Source of the DNA: Palleronia marisminoris
GTDB lineage: Bacteria > Pseudomonadota > Alphaproteobacteria > Rhodobacterales > Rhodobacteraceae
Direction of reading: 5' to 3'
Assembly (NCBI RefSeq): GCF_900172315.1
Contig: NZ_FWFV01000011.1
Location: 20,839-84,838, forward strand
DNA: 64,000 nucleotides
The notes beneath the pieces were generated by a model. That model was not told the DNA's origin and searched no databases. It was given only the letters and a program-made list of their open reading frames with translations. Of this stretch, positions 16,324-25,487 are shown one piece after another. How positions within the stretch are numbered: position 1 is the first letter of the stretch; each line of letters begins with the position of its first letter. The position numbers and the translations under genes are program-made.

Positions 16324-17979
16324 TTACCTTGTGAACTTCTTGTGCTTCACGCGGGTGGGGCGCACGGCATCCTCACCCAGGCGCCGCACCTTGTCTTCCT
16401 CGTAGGCCGCGAAGTTGCCTTCGAACCATTCGACGTGGGCGTTGCCCTCGAAGGCAAGGATGTGCGTGCAGAGGCGGTCGAGGAAGAACCGGTCGTGGGA
16501 GATGATGACCGCGCAACCGGCGTAATCTTCCAGTGCGTCTTCGAGTGCCCGCAGCGTTTCCACGTCGAGGTCGTTGGTCGGCTCGTCGAGGAGAAGGACG
16601 TTGCCACCGGATTTCAGCAGTTTCGCCATGTGGACGCGGTTGCGCTCACCACCCGAGCAGAGGCCGACCTTCTGCTGCTGGGTGCTGCCCTTGAAGTTGA
16701 ACGCGCCGCAATATGCGCGGGAGTTCATCTGCGCGTCACCAAGGTCGATGACCTCGCCGCCTCCCGAGATTTCTTCCCAAACCGTCTTCTCGGGATCCAG
16801 CGCGTCGCGGGACTGATCCACGTAGGACAGCTGCACCGTGTTGCCCCAGTCGATCTTGCCCTGGTCGGGCTGGTCCTGGCCCGTGAGGCAGCGGAAGAGC
16901 GACGTCTTGCCGGCGCCGTTGGGGCCGATCACGCCGACGATGCCGCCCGGCGGAAGCTGGAAGGACAGCGTGTCGATCAGCAGGTTGTTGCCTTTGACCA
17001 GGCGCAGATCCTCGACCTCGAGCACCTTGCTTCCCAGCCGCTCGCCGTTGGGGATGACGATCTGGGCGTTGGCGATGCGCTCGCGCACGGATTGCCCGGC
17101 AAGCTGTTCGTAGGCCGCGATCCGGGCCTTGGACTTGGCCTGACGGGCCTTGGCGCCCTGCCGGATCCAGTCGAGTTCGCGCGACAGGGTCTTTTGCTTG
17201 GCCTTGTCCTCGCGGGCTTCCTGTTCCAGCCGCTTGGCCTTCTGGTCGAGCCAGGCGGAATAGTTGCCCTCGTAGGGGATGCCGCGGCCACGGTCGATCT
17301 CGAGGATCCAGCCGGTGATCTCGTCGAGGAAGTAGCGGTCGTGGGTGACGATCAGGATCGTGCCCTTGTAGTCGATCAGGTGTTGCTGGAGCCAACCGAT
17401 CGTCTCGGCGTCGAGGTGGTTGGTCGGTTCGTCCAGAAGCAGCATTTCCGGCGCTTCGAGCAGCAGCTGGCAAAGCGCGACACGGCGCTTTTCACCGCCA
17501 GAAAGACTGTCGATCTGGGCGTCGTCGGGAGGGCAGCGCAGGGCCTCCATCGCGATGTTGATCTGGGTGTCGAGGTCCCACAGGTTCTCGGCGTCGATCT
17601 CGTCCTGGAGGCGCGCCATCTCGTCGGCGGTCTCGTCCGAGTAGTTCATCGCCAGCTCGTTGAACCGGTCGAGCTTGGCCTGCTGCTTTGCCACCCCGAT
17701 CATCACGTTGCCGCGCACGTCGAGCGCGGGGTCAAGCTCGGGCTCCTGTGGCAGGTAGCCGACGCGGGTGCCTTCGGCGTGCCAGGCCTCGCCCGAGAAG
17801 TCCTTGTCGATTCCGGCCATGATCTTGAGCAGCGTGGACTTGCCCGAGCCGTTCACGCCGACGACGCCGATCTTCACGCCGGGCAGGAAGTTCAGCTTGA
17901 TGTTCTCGAACAGCTTCTTGCCGCCGGGGATGGTCTTGGAGACGCCGTCCATATGATAGACGAACTGATAGGCAGCCAT
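16324..17979 (-). CDS. ettA: Energy-dependent translational throttle protein EttA (ABC-F)
   Basis: The 551-residue soluble protein has two ABC ATPase domains and no membrane segment. Domain 1 has Walker A GVNGSGKSTLL, signature LSGGEKRRVALCQLL and Walker B MLLLDEPTNHLD. Domain 2 has GPNGAGKTSLF, CSGGERNRVHMAKLL and VLLLDEPTNDLD. The linker between them contains the charged coiled region expected of ABC-F factors. EttA gates the first elongation steps on the ribosome according to ATP/ADP ratio. The ATG at 17979 gives the family start MAAYQFVYHMDGVSK; the frame's earlier ATG at 18027 is unsupported. Confidence 0.95.
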   Translation of the reverse strand: MAAYQFVYHMDGVSKTIPGGKKLFENIKLNFLPGVKIGVVGVNGSGKSTLLKIMAGIDKDFSGEAWHAEGTRVGYLPQEPELDPALDVRGNVMIGVAKQQAKLDRFNELAMNYSDETADEMARLQDEIDAENLWDLDTQINIAMEALRCPPDDAQIDSLSGGEKRRVALCQLLLEAPEMLLLDEPTNHLDAETIGWLQQHLIDYKGTILIVTHDRYFLDEITGWILEIDRGRGIPYEGNYSAWLDQKAKRLEQEAREDKAKQKTLSRELDWIRQGAKARQAKSKARIAAYEQLAGQSVRERIANAQIVIPNGERLGSKVLEVEDLRLVKGNNLLIDTLSFQLPPGGIVGVIGPNGAGKTSLFRCLTGQDQPDQGKIDWGNTVQLSYVDQSRDALDPEKTVWEEISGGGEVIDLGDAQMNSRAYCGAFNFKGSTQQQKVGLCSGGERNRVHMAKLLKSGGNVLLLDEPTNDLDVETLRALEDALEDYAGCAVIISHDRFFLDRLCTHILAFEGNAHVEWFEGNFAAYEEDKVRRLGEDAVRPTRVKHKKFTR

Positions 17980-18057
17980 GGGTCGCTCCGATACAAGGGT
18001 TGGGGCCCATATAGTCGTGCCTGCCATGCACGCAAACCGCTTTTCGGGGCGGGCGTC

Positions 18058-19095
18058 CTACAGGATCTCGTCCTCGTCGAACATCGGATCGGCTTCAAGC
18101 TCGGCCGCGAGGCGGGTGAGGCGGTCTTCGGTATCGCCGGTGGGAACCTCGGCGATATGGTAGACCGCGTCGCCTTCGTTCGCGACCGGCATGGTGGCGC
18201 GGCCGAGGATGACGCCGGGGCCGGGGGCCGTTAATTCGATCTCGATCCGGCCGAGGGGGTCGGACACGATGGCGAGTGTCTGGCCTTTGGTCACCGTCTC
18301 GCCCACCTCGCGGAAGAGGCGCAATAGGCCGCCCGCCGGCGCGCGGACCCAGCCCGAGCCGGCGGCCACGATCGGTTGGGCGCCACGTTTCGGCAGGCCC
18401 TTCTGCGGGATCATGCCGAGGCTGTGCATCACGCGCAGGCAGCCCGTCACGCCGATCCGGGCCGACATCTCGTCGAAGCGCAGCGCCTCGCCGGCCTCGT
18501 AGAGCAGCACGTCCACACCGGCCTCGCGGGCGGCGGCGCGTAGGGACCCGTCGCGCAGCTTGGCGCGGATCATCACCGGCGCACCGAAATCGCGGGCGAG
18601 GTCCAGCGTGCGCCGGGACGAGGCCGAGACGCGGATCTGCGGCAGGTTCGTGCGGTGCATCGCCGCCGAGTGCAGGTCGATGCCGAGGTCGGAGCGCTTC
18701 ACGATCTCGGTCATGAAGAGATGCGCGAGGCGCGAGGCCAGCGATCCGCCCTCGCTGCCGGGAAAACAGCGGTTCAGGTCGCGGCGGTCGGGCAGGTAGC
18801 GGTTGTGGTTCAGGAAGCCGAACGTGTTGACGATGGGCACGATCAGAAGCGTGCCGCGCAGGGACGACAGCTGCGGCGCGTTGAGCAGGCGGCGGACGAT
18901 CTCGACCCCGATGATCTCGTCCCCGTGAACCGCGGCCGAGACGAAGAGGGTCGGGCCCTCGCGCTTGCCGTGGACGACATGGACGGTCAGCGATGCCGGG
19001 GTGTGGTCGGACATGACCGACACCGGCAGTTCGACGCTGCGCGCGGTTCCGGGGGCGACCGATTGGCCGCCGATTTCGAACGGGTCACGGGCCAT
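18058..19095 (-). CDS. Succinylglutamate desuccinylase/aspartoacylase family protein
   Basis: The 345-residue predicted zinc carboxypeptidase-fold hydrolase carries the HxxE pair AAVHGDEIIGVE and the third ligand in GIDLHSAAMH, with the substrate-binding DLNRCFPGSEGG between. The C-terminal 100 residues form a beta-rich, lipoyl-like domain (GSGWVRAPAGGLLRLFREVG). That arrangement is common in this AstE/AspA-like subgroup of unknown substrate. It starts 4 bases after the upstream LprI-like gene's stop, so it is likely the last gene of a GGT-LprI-hydrolase operon. A role in cleaving an N-acylated or gamma-linked amino acid is inference. Confidence 0.87.
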   Translation of the reverse strand: MARDPFEIGGQSVAPGTARSVELPVSVMSDHTPASLTVHVVHGKREGPTLFVSAAVHGDEIIGVEIVRRLLNAPQLSSLRGTLLIVPIVNTFGFLNHNRYLPDRRDLNRCFPGSEGGSLASRLAHLFMTEIVKRSDLGIDLHSAAMHRTNLPQIRVSASSRRTLDLARDFGAPVMIRAKLRDGSLRAAAREAGVDVLLYEAGEALRFDEMSARIGVTGCLRVMHSLGMIPQKGLPKRGAQPIVAAGSGWVRAPAGGLLRLFREVGETVTKGQTLAIVSDPLGRIEIELTAPGPGVILGRATMPVANEGDAVYHIAEVPTGDTEDRLTRLAAELEADPMFDEDEIL

Positions 19096-19098
19096 GGG

Positions 19099-19653
19099 TT
19101 ATTCGCGCGTCCGGGCGATGGCGCCGAGCGTGGCGAACCGGTCGAGATAGGAGTCCTCGATACAGACGGCGTCGGTGCCGCAGGAGTCGCGCCGGGACAA
19201 CCATCCGTCGGGGCCGGGGGCGTTGTCGAGCGTGTCCGACAGATGCTGGAGCGCCGCGTCGTAATCCGCGAGCCGGGGCGTGCCACAGATCGTCTGCTCC
19301 GTGGCGGACAGGCCGCCTGTGTCGCACCAGGGGCGCAGGCGGGGGCGGTCGCCGATCCCGGCAAGCTCGCGCATCTCGAAGATGCGCGCGTCGTAGCTGT
19401 CGGTCAGGCAGGCGACGTTGCTGCCGCAGGCGTTGCGCGAGGCGAGCCAGTTGTCCCGTCTGACCGTGGTCCCCGCGCGGCCGTCGAGCCTGCCCCACAG
19501 GCGGTTCACGGCCCGGTCGCGCCATTGCAGCGCGGGGGTCGTGCAGATCGTGCGTTCGGCCGTGTTGAGGCTGCTGGCTCCGCACCAGTCCGGCGTCTGG
19601 GCCGCTGCGGGGCCGGCCGCGAGCGCGGCAAGAAGGACGAAGGCGCGCATCAT
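19099..19653 (-). CDS. Secreted LprI/DUF1311-like protein with two internal repeats
   Basis: A cleavable signal peptide (about residues 1-19, ending AAAQ) is followed by two similar halves. Each has WC, a short gap, an ERTIC.TP or EQTICGTP motif, an Asp-rich helix, a W...R..CG element, and C(L/I).DSY. This pattern resembles LprI/DUF1311 domains, which usually carry one such Cys-rich helical unit. The eight paired Cys suggest disulfides in the periplasm. The start overlaps the GGT stop (ATG within CATCA at 19651-19653), so it is translated with GGT. The function is unknown; lysozyme inhibition is known only for some family members. Confidence 0.75.
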   Translation of the reverse strand: MMRAFVLLAALAAGPAAAQTPDWCGASSLNTAERTICTTPALQWRDRAVNRLWGRLDGRAGTTVRRDNWLASRNACGSNVACLTDSYDARIFEMRELAGIGDRPRLRPWCDTGGLSATEQTICGTPRLADYDAALQHLSDTLDNAPGPDGWLSRRDSCGTDAVCIEDSYLDRFATLGAIARTRE

Positions 19654-21443
19654 TGGCCGACTGCAACCCCTTCGCGCCGCGGATCGGCACCGCCGCGCAA
19701 ACCGTCCTCGGTGATCTCGATGGCGTGGAGGCCCGAGGTCAGCTCGGTGATGCTGGTCTCGTAGCCCATCTCTTGCAGGGCGCCTTGGGCTTCGGCCATG
19801 TCGGTGCCTTCTTCGAGGTCGTAGGTGCCGAAGCGGTTGACGGCGTGAGGCGCGCCGAGGGCCTGCTGGATGTTCATGCCGAAGTCGACGTGGTTCACGA
19901 TGGCCTGCGCCACGTAGCCGATGATGCGCGACCCGCCGGGGGAGCCGATGGCGAGGACCGGCGCGTCGCCCTGCATCACGATGGTGGGTGCCATGGACGA
20001 GCGGGGGCGCTTGCCGGGCTCGACCCGGTTGGCGATGGGGTCACCGTCCTCGTGGGTGGCGAAGGAGAAGTCCGTCAGCTCGTTGTTCAGAAGGAAGCCG
20101 CCCGGCGCCATCAGCCGCGAGCCGAAGCCGTTCTCGATGGTGGTGGTCATCGAGAGGACGTTGCCCTCTGCGTCGACGATCGAGATGTGCGAGGTCGAGG
20201 GGAATTCGATCGACTGGTCGGTGCCCCACTCCATTGCGTGGGACCATTCGGGCGCGCCGGGCGAGACCTCTTGCAGAGCTTCGGCGCCGCCCATGAGGCC
20301 CGACCGGCTTTCAAGGTAGGCCGGTGCGACGAGGCCTTCGGTCGGCATCGGAACGAAGTCGCTGTCGGCCATGTATTCGCCCCGGTCCGCGAAGGCGAGG
20401 CGCGAGGCTTCGCCGAGCAGCAACAGGAATTCGGGGTCCTGCGGCCCCATCTCGGACAGGTCGAACGTGTCGAGCATCCCGAGGATCTGCCCCACGGTCA
20501 GCGCGCCCGAAGACGGCGGCCCCATCCCGCAGACGTCGCGGTCGCGATAGGCGGCGCAGACGGCGGGGCGTTCCTTGACGTCGTAGATCGCGAGATCGAC
20601 CAGGTCCAGGACGCCCGGATTGCCCTCGGCCCCCGTCACGGTGTCCACGATTCCCTGCGCGATCTCGCCGGTGTAGAAGGCGCGGGCGCCGTCCTGAGCC
20701 AGGGTCTCGAGCGTGTCGGCATAGGCGGTGTTGGTCAGCATGTCGCCGGCGGCAATGGGGGTGCCGTTCGGGTAGAAGTAGTCGGCCGTGCTCTGGAAGC
20801 GGGTCAGGCGGTCCTGATCCTCGGCCACCAGCGAGGCCAGGCGGGGCGAGACGGCGAAGCCCTCGCGCGCGTGGGTGATCGCATCATCGAAGAGGTCGGC
20901 CCAGTCCAGGTTGCCCCATTTGTCATGCGCTTCCTGCATCAGCGCCGGAGTCCCAGGCGTGCCGACAGAGCGTCCGCCGACAACGGCATCGTAGAACTCG
21001 AGCGGCTCTCCGTTCTCGTTCAGGAACAGTTGTGGCGTGGCGGCCAGCGGCGCCGTCTCGCGCCCGTCGAGGGTGGTCAGCTCGCCGGTTTCGGCGTCGT
21101 ACCAGACGAGGAATGCGCCGCCGCCGAGGCCCGATGATTGCGGCTCGACCAGTCCCAGCACGGTCTGGACGGCGACCATCGAGTCGGCGGCCGAGCCGCC
21201 CTGTTCCAGCACCTTGGCCCCGGCCTCGACCGCGAGCGGATTCGCGGCGGCGACCATCCAGTCCTGCGCTTCGGTGGGGTTGCCGTTTGCCTTGGCCTCG
21301 AGGGCCCGCTGCACGCGGTCGGGCAGGTCGTCGAAGGCTGTTGCGGTGCTGTCGGCGGCGCCTTCGGGGACGATGGCGTCCGCGACATCCTGCGCGGCCA
21401 CGGGGGTGGCGGTCAAAAGAAGGGCGGTCAGGATCCGTTGCAT
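19650..21443 (-). CDS. ggt: Gamma-glutamyltransferase
   Basis: The 597-residue periplasmic Ntn-hydrolase is made as a proenzyme. It has a signal peptide (about 18 residues, ending VAAQ), the large-subunit start AANPLAVEAGAKVLEQGGSA, and the self-cleavage site in FPSTSHISIVDAEG, where the Thr becomes the N-terminal nucleophile of the small subunit. The substrate-binding RPRSSMAPTIV and SPGGSRIIGYVAQ are also present. It splits gamma-glutamyl bonds such as in glutathione. The start at 21443 was chosen for the signal peptide; the frame extends further upstream into the MBL gene without homology. It is coupled to the LprI-like gene downstream. Confidence 0.95.
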   Translation of the reverse strand: MQRILTALLLTATPVAAQDVADAIVPEGAADSTATAFDDLPDRVQRALEAKANGNPTEAQDWMVAAANPLAVEAGAKVLEQGGSAADSMVAVQTVLGLVEPQSSGLGGGAFLVWYDAETGELTTLDGRETAPLAATPQLFLNENGEPLEFYDAVVGGRSVGTPGTPALMQEAHDKWGNLDWADLFDDAITHAREGFAVSPRLASLVAEDQDRLTRFQSTADYFYPNGTPIAAGDMLTNTAYADTLETLAQDGARAFYTGEIAQGIVDTVTGAEGNPGVLDLVDLAIYDVKERPAVCAAYRDRDVCGMGPPSSGALTVGQILGMLDTFDLSEMGPQDPEFLLLLGEASRLAFADRGEYMADSDFVPMPTEGLVAPAYLESRSGLMGGAEALQEVSPGAPEWSHAMEWGTDQSIEFPSTSHISIVDAEGNVLSMTTTIENGFGSRLMAPGGFLLNNELTDFSFATHEDGDPIANRVEPGKRPRSSMAPTIVMQGDAPVLAIGSPGGSRIIGYVAQAIVNHVDFGMNIQQALGAPHAVNRFGTYDLEEGTDMAEAQGALQEMGYETSITELTSGLHAIEITEDGLRGGADPRREGVAVGQ

Positions 21444-21504
21444 CGCGCGCTCTCCGCTGGGGTGTGGGTGGTGAAGAGGTGGGGCGGCAGGGCGCCGCGG
21501 CAAG

Positions 21505-22320
21505 TCAGGTGTCGTGGGTGTAGGTGAGCGGCGCGAGGCGGTAGCCTTCGCTCGCGCGCTCGACCACGCCGGCACCGGGGAAGGGGATGTGACTGCCGAG
21601 GATCCGCGTGCCGTCCGTGGCCAGCCGGTCGAGCAGGGTCGTGCGGGTCGTGCGGGCGGCGTCGATGTCCACGTCGAACCTCGTGCCGACATCGGGATTG
21701 GCAAGCTGCACCGGCGCGATGTGGACGATGTCGGCCCACAGGAGCATCGTGGCCGCGCCGTCCGTGATCTCGAGCCCCGAGTGGCCCGGCGTATGGCCTG
21801 GAAGGGGCAGGGCGCGCAGGCCGGGGGCGATGTCGGCCTCGCCCGCGAAGGTCTCGTGCTCGTAGGCGGCAAGGACGCGCCGGGCGAGGTCGCTTTCGGT
21901 GAAGTGGTCCTTGTCGGCCTGGTGGACGCGCAGCTCGGCCCTGGGGAAGCGGGGGGCGTCGCCGTCCATCAGCCCCGCGATGTGGTCGCCGTGAAGATGC
22001 GTGACGAAGACCGTGTCGATGTCGTCGGCGGCGAATCCGGCAGCCTTCAGGTTGTCCGGCACGCGGCCGGTCTGGTCGCCCGTCTTGCCGCCGACACCGG
22101 CATCCACGAGGACCGTGCGACCGCCCGTCTCGATCACGTAGGCGTTGAGGCCGGACCGCCAGGTCTGCGGATCGGCGTGGTGCAGGCGCAGGAGGCGGGC
22201 GTATTCGGCCTCGTCGATCCCCTTGAGGTGATCGAGGCCCAGCGGCAGGGGGCCGTCGGACAGGACGGTGATGCGGATGTCGCCCACATGCAGGCGTTGC
22301 GCGTCGGGTAGGCGGGGCAT
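21505..22320 (-). CDS. MBL-fold metallo-hydrolase
   Basis: This 271-residue protein has the complete metallo-beta-lactamase metal set: THLHGDHIAG, the second-site LPGHTPGHSG, an Asp in LWADIVH and a final His in GSHIPFPG. It resembles the lactonase-like/AttM group more than glyoxalase II, but the substrate is not clear. The ATG at 22320 gives a compact start; 30 extra upstream codons in the frame overlap the divergent MOSC promoter region and are unlikely. It lies 61 bases before ggt on the same strand and may share its transcript. Confidence 0.9.
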   Translation of the reverse strand: MPRLPDAQRLHVGDIRITVLSDGPLPLGLDHLKGIDEAEYARLLRLHHADPQTWRSGLNAYVIETGGRTVLVDAGVGGKTGDQTGRVPDNLKAAGFAADDIDTVFVTHLHGDHIAGLMDGDAPRFPRAELRVHQADKDHFTESDLARRVLAAYEHETFAGEADIAPGLRALPLPGHTPGHSGLEITDGAATMLLWADIVHIAPVQLANPDVGTRFDVDIDAARTTRTTLLDRLATDGTRILGSHIPFPGAGVVERASEGYRLAPLTYTHDT

Positions 22321-22421
22321 GGTGCGGTCCTTGTCGTGAGGCGTCTTCCGGAAGGGATAGATCGTCGCATCCCCGCGGAAAGCCTTTGACCCGCGCCGGG
22401 GGTGCAACACCTGTGGCAGAG

Positions 22422-22889
22422 ATGGAGACGATGCGGGACATGATGGCGCGCCACGCGCAGGCCGGACGGGTGACGTGGATCGGGCTGCGTCCCGCGCGGC
22501 GCGCGGGGATGCAGCCCGTCGCGGCGGCCGAGATCGGCGCGGCGGGGCTGGAGGGTGATCACGGGCGCCCGGGCAAGCGGGCCGTCACCCTGATCCAGGC
22601 CGAGCATCTGCCCGTCATCGCCGGGATGTTGGGGCGCGACGCGGTGGCGCCCGAGGATCTGCGCCGGAACCTTATCGTGGCGGGAATCAACCTTGGCGCG
22701 TTGCGCGGGGTCGAGATCCGGGTGGGCGGCGCGCGCCTGTTGATCGAGACGCTCTGCGCGCCCTGTTCGCGGATGGAGGAGACCTTCGGTCACGGCGGCT
22801 ACAACGCGGTGCGCGGGCATGGCGGCTGGTGCGCGCGGGTTCTCGAAGGCGGTCGGGTGGCGCTGGGCGACGGCGTGGTGCCGCATTGA
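22422..22889 (+). CDS. MOSC domain-containing protein
   Basis: The 155-residue stand-alone MOSC domain has conserved elements WIGLRPARRAGM, GLEGDHG, KRAVTLIQAEHL, RRNLIVAGINL and the Cys-containing ETLCAPCSRME. The Cys in this last motif is the expected site for handling molybdenum-cofactor sulfur. The start is uncertain among the ATGs at 22422, 22431 and 22440; none has an ideal ribosome-binding site. It is divergent from the MBL hydrolase, with about 100 bases between. A molybdenum-related role fits the formate-dehydrogenase accessory genes 20 kb away, but that link is only inference. Confidence 0.87.
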   Translation: METMRDMMARHAQAGRVTWIGLRPARRAGMQPVAAAEIGAAGLEGDHGRPGKRAVTLIQAEHLPVIAGMLGRDAVAPEDLRRNLIVAGINLGALRGVEIRVGGARLLIETLCAPCSRMEETFGHGGYNAVRGHGGWCARVLEGGRVALGDGVVPH

Positions 22890-22944
22890 AGCGGGGTCGG
22901 GGGCAGGGCAGACTCGGCCTGACACGCAACCCGCGGGGATGGTG

Positions 22945-23595
22945 ATGGACTGGACGGCCCAGGTGGACGGCTACTGCGAACGGTTGGGGCCGGGCCTGTT
23001 GGCCGAGCCTGCGAACGCGCTGACGAACCTCGCCTTCATCGCGGTGGCCTTGTGGCTGTGGCCCAAGGCGCGCGGGGTGGAGCGTCTGCTGTGCCTTCTG
23101 CTGCTCGCCATCGGGGTGGGCTCGGGGCTGTTCCACACCTATGCCACGGGCTGGGCCGCGGTGGCCGACACGGTGCCGATCCTGCTGTATATCCTCGTCT
23201 ACATCTACGCCGCGAACCTGCGCGTCGTGGGGCTGCCGGTTTGGCGGGCACTCGCGGGGGTGGCGGTGGCGCTGCCAGTCCTGATCCTGGGCGGGCGGAT
23301 TTTTGCGATGATCCCGGGATTCGACGTCTCGGCCTTCTACTGGCCGGTGCCGGTGCTGATCGCGGGCTATGCGCTCTGGGCGTGGCGCCGGGTGCCGCAG
23401 GTCGCGCGGGGCTGGGCGATCGGGGCGGGGATACTGGTGCTGTCGCTGGTGGCGAGGTCGGTGGACGAGGCGCTGTGTCCGGTCTGGGGCGTGGGCACGC
23501 ATTTCGCGTGGCACCTCTTGAACGCGGCGATGCTGGGCTGGATGATCACGGTCCTGAGCCGTCACCGGCTTGAACCGGACCGGGCCGGGCGGTAA
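22945..23595 (+). CDS. Ceramidase domain-containing membrane protein
   Basis: The 216-residue membrane protein has about seven helices and belongs to the alkaline-ceramidase/PAQR-like superfamily. Expected motifs are visible: the N-terminal MDWTAQVDGYCERLGPG, NALTNLAF in helix 1, GSGLFHTYATGWAAVADTVP with metal-binding His and Asp, and a C-terminal HFAWHLLNA His pair. Bacterial members are usually uncharacterised hydrolases; ceramide as substrate should not be assumed. The ATG at 22945 has GGGGA 5 bases upstream and gives the usual family start. The ATG at 22939 is also possible. Confidence 0.9.
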   Translation: MDWTAQVDGYCERLGPGLLAEPANALTNLAFIAVALWLWPKARGVERLLCLLLLAIGVGSGLFHTYATGWAAVADTVPILLYILVYIYAANLRVVGLPVWRALAGVAVALPVLILGGRIFAMIPGFDVSAFYWPVPVLIAGYALWAWRRVPQVARGWAIGAGILVLSLVARSVDEALCPVWGVGTHFAWHLLNAAMLGWMITVLSRHRLEPDRAGR

Positions 23596-23628
23596 AGCGC
23601 GGCTCGCGACCCTGATCGGAGGCACCCC

Positions 23629-23916
23629 ATGTCCATCGACATCGACCAGGCGGCTCATGTCGCCAAGCTGGCGCGTATCCGCGTCGAAAAGGACGACCTG
23701 CCGGCGCTGGCGGAAGAGTTCAACACCATCCTCGGCTTCATCGAGCAGCTGCAGGAGGTGGATGTCGAGGGCGTCGAGCCCATGACGAGCGTGACCCCCC
23801 AGCGGCTGCGGCGGCGCGAAGATGTCGTCACCGATGGCGGCCAGCAGGACAAGGTCCTGTCCAACGCGCCCGACGCGCGCGAGGGGTTCTTCGCCGTGCC
23901 GAAGGTCGTCGAGTAA
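23629..23916 (+). CDS. gatC: Asp-tRNA(Asn)/Glu-tRNA(Gln) amidotransferase subunit GatC
   Basis: The 95-residue GatC has the expected helices (AHVAKLARIRVEKDDL, EEFNTILGFIEQLQEVD) and the conserved C-terminal DVVTDGG and APDAREGFFAVPKVVE. It stabilises GatA in the transamidation complex that converts mischarged Glu-tRNA(Gln) or Asp-tRNA(Asn). A GGAGG lies 8 bases before the ATG. gatA follows after 46 bases. gatB is not next to them. Confidence 0.97.
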   Translation: MSIDIDQAAHVAKLARIRVEKDDLPALAEEFNTILGFIEQLQEVDVEGVEPMTSVTPQRLRRREDVVTDGGQQDKVLSNAPDAREGFFAVPKVVE

Positions 23917-23962
23917 GGCCCGTAATGCGTATCCAGCGAAACACTGACGGGCGGGGAGTCCG

Positions 23963-25441
23963 ATGACAAAGCTCAACGAGATGACCATCGCCGGGGCGCG
24001 TGACCTGCTGGCAAAGGGCGAGATCACCAGCGTCGCGCTGACCGAAGCCTGCCTGTCGGCCATCGACGGCGCCGGCGCGCTGAACGCCTTCGTCCACAAG
24101 ACGCCCGAGATTGCCATGCAGCAGGCCGAGGCGGCCGATGCGCGCCCGGCCGAGGAACGGGCGTCGCTGAACGGCATCCCGCTGGGGGTCAAGGACCTGT
24201 TCTGCACCAAGGGCGTGCCGAGCCAGGCAGCGAGCCGGATCCTCGAAGGGTTCAAGCCGGAATACGAATCGACCGTGACATCGAAGCTGTGGGGCGCGGG
24301 CGCGGTGATGCTGGGCAAGCTGAACATGGACGAGTTCGCCATGGGGTCGTCGAACGAGACCAGCGTCTATGGCGACGCGGTGAACCCGTGGCGCGATGGC
24401 GACAGCAACCTGACGCCAGGCGGGTCCTCGGGCGGGTCAGCCTCGGCCGTGGCTGCGGACCTGTGCCTTGGCGCGACGGGTACCGACACCGGCGGCTCGA
24501 TCCGGCAGCCTGCCGCCCTGACCGGGACGGTGGGACTGAAGCCGACCTATGGACGCTGCTCGCGCTGGGGGATCGTGGCCTTTGCCTCGTCGCTGGACCA
24601 GGCCGGCCCGATGACCAAAGACGTGCGCGACGCGGCGATCCTTCTGCGGGCCATGGCCGGGCACGATCCGCTCGATTCGACCAGCATCGAGAGCGCCGTT
24701 CCCGATTTCGAGGCCGCGCTGACCGGCGACATCAAGGGCAAGACCATCGGCCTTCCCAAGGAATACCGAGTCGACGGGATGCCCGCCGAGATCGACGCGT
24801 TGTGGGCGCAGGGTCGCGAGATGCTGCAGGACGCGGGCGCCAAGGTGGTGGATGTGAGCCTGCCGCACACGAAATATGCCCTGCCGACCTACTATGTCAT
24901 CGCGCCGGCCGAGGCCTCGTCGAACCTGGCGCGCTATGACGGCGTGCGCTTCGGCCGCCGGGCGGGCCTGAACCAGGGCGACGGCATCACCGACATGTAT
25001 GAGAAGACCCGCGCCGAGGGCTTCGGCGACGAGGTCAAGCGCCGGATCATGGTCGGCACCTACGTGCTGTCGGCGGGCTTCTACGACGCCTACTACAACC
25101 GCGCGCGCAAGGTCCGCACCCTCATCAAGCGCGACTTCGACGAGGTCTTCGCGGGCGGCGTCGATGCGATCCTGACACCCACGACGCCCTCGGCCGCGTT
25201 CCCGCTGGGGTCGATGGCGGATGCCGACCCGGTGCAGATGTATCTCAACGACGTGTTCACGGTGACGGTGAACCTGGCCGGTCTGCCGGGCATCAGCGTG
25301 CCTGCCGGGCAGGATGCCAAGGGCCTGCCGCTGGGGCTGCAGCTGATCGGGCGGCCGTTCGAAGAGGGCGATTTGCTGAACCTTGCTTACGCGCTGGAGG
25401 ATCGTGCCGGTTTTGTGGCCAAACCCCCGCGTTGGTGGTAA
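23963..25441 (+). CDS. gatA: Asp-tRNA(Asn)/Glu-tRNA(Gln) amidotransferase subunit GatA
   Basis: The 492-residue amidase supplies ammonia from glutamine to the GatCAB complex. The Ser-cisSer-Lys triad is visible: the Lys in [10 protein letters not shown], the Ser pair in [15 protein letters not shown], and the nucleophile in [16 protein letters not shown]. The length is typical. It is co-directional with gatC. Together with gltX 3 kb downstream, this indicates the indirect Gln-tRNA route common in alphaproteobacteria. The next gene, a lipoprotein, starts 46 bases later. Confidence 0.97.
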   Translation: MTKLNEMTIAGARDLLAKGEITSVALTEACLSAIDGAGALNAFVHKTPEIAMQQAEAADARPAEERASLNGIPLGVKDLFCTKGVPSQAASRILEGFKPEYESTVTSKLWGAGAVMLGKLNMDEFAMGSSNETSVYGDAVNPWRDGDSNLTPGGSSGGSASAVAADLCLGATGTDTGGSIRQPAALTGTVGLKPTYGRCSRWGIVAFASSLDQAGPMTKDVRDAAILLRAMAGHDPLDSTSIESAVPDFEAALTGDIKGKTIGLPKEYRVDGMPAEIDALWAQGREMLQDAGAKVVDVSLPHTKYALPTYYVIAPAEASSNLARYDGVRFGRRAGLNQGDGITDMYEKTRAEGFGDEVKRRIMVGTYVLSAGFYDAYYNRARKVRTLIKRDFDEVFAGGVDAILTPTTPSAAFPLGSMADADPVQMYLNDVFTVTVNLAGLPGISVPAGQDAKGLPLGLQLIGRPFEEGDLLNLAYALEDRAGFVAKPPRWW

Positions 25442-25487
25442 GAGACCCGCGCTTCCGATGTCCGGGAGCGATCCGAGCAGGCGTGCC

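Noticed and set aside
16342..18234. A 630-codon plus-strand frame opposite ettA
   Set aside because: The ettA frame has all ABC-F motifs. The opposite frame is a low-complexity shadow.
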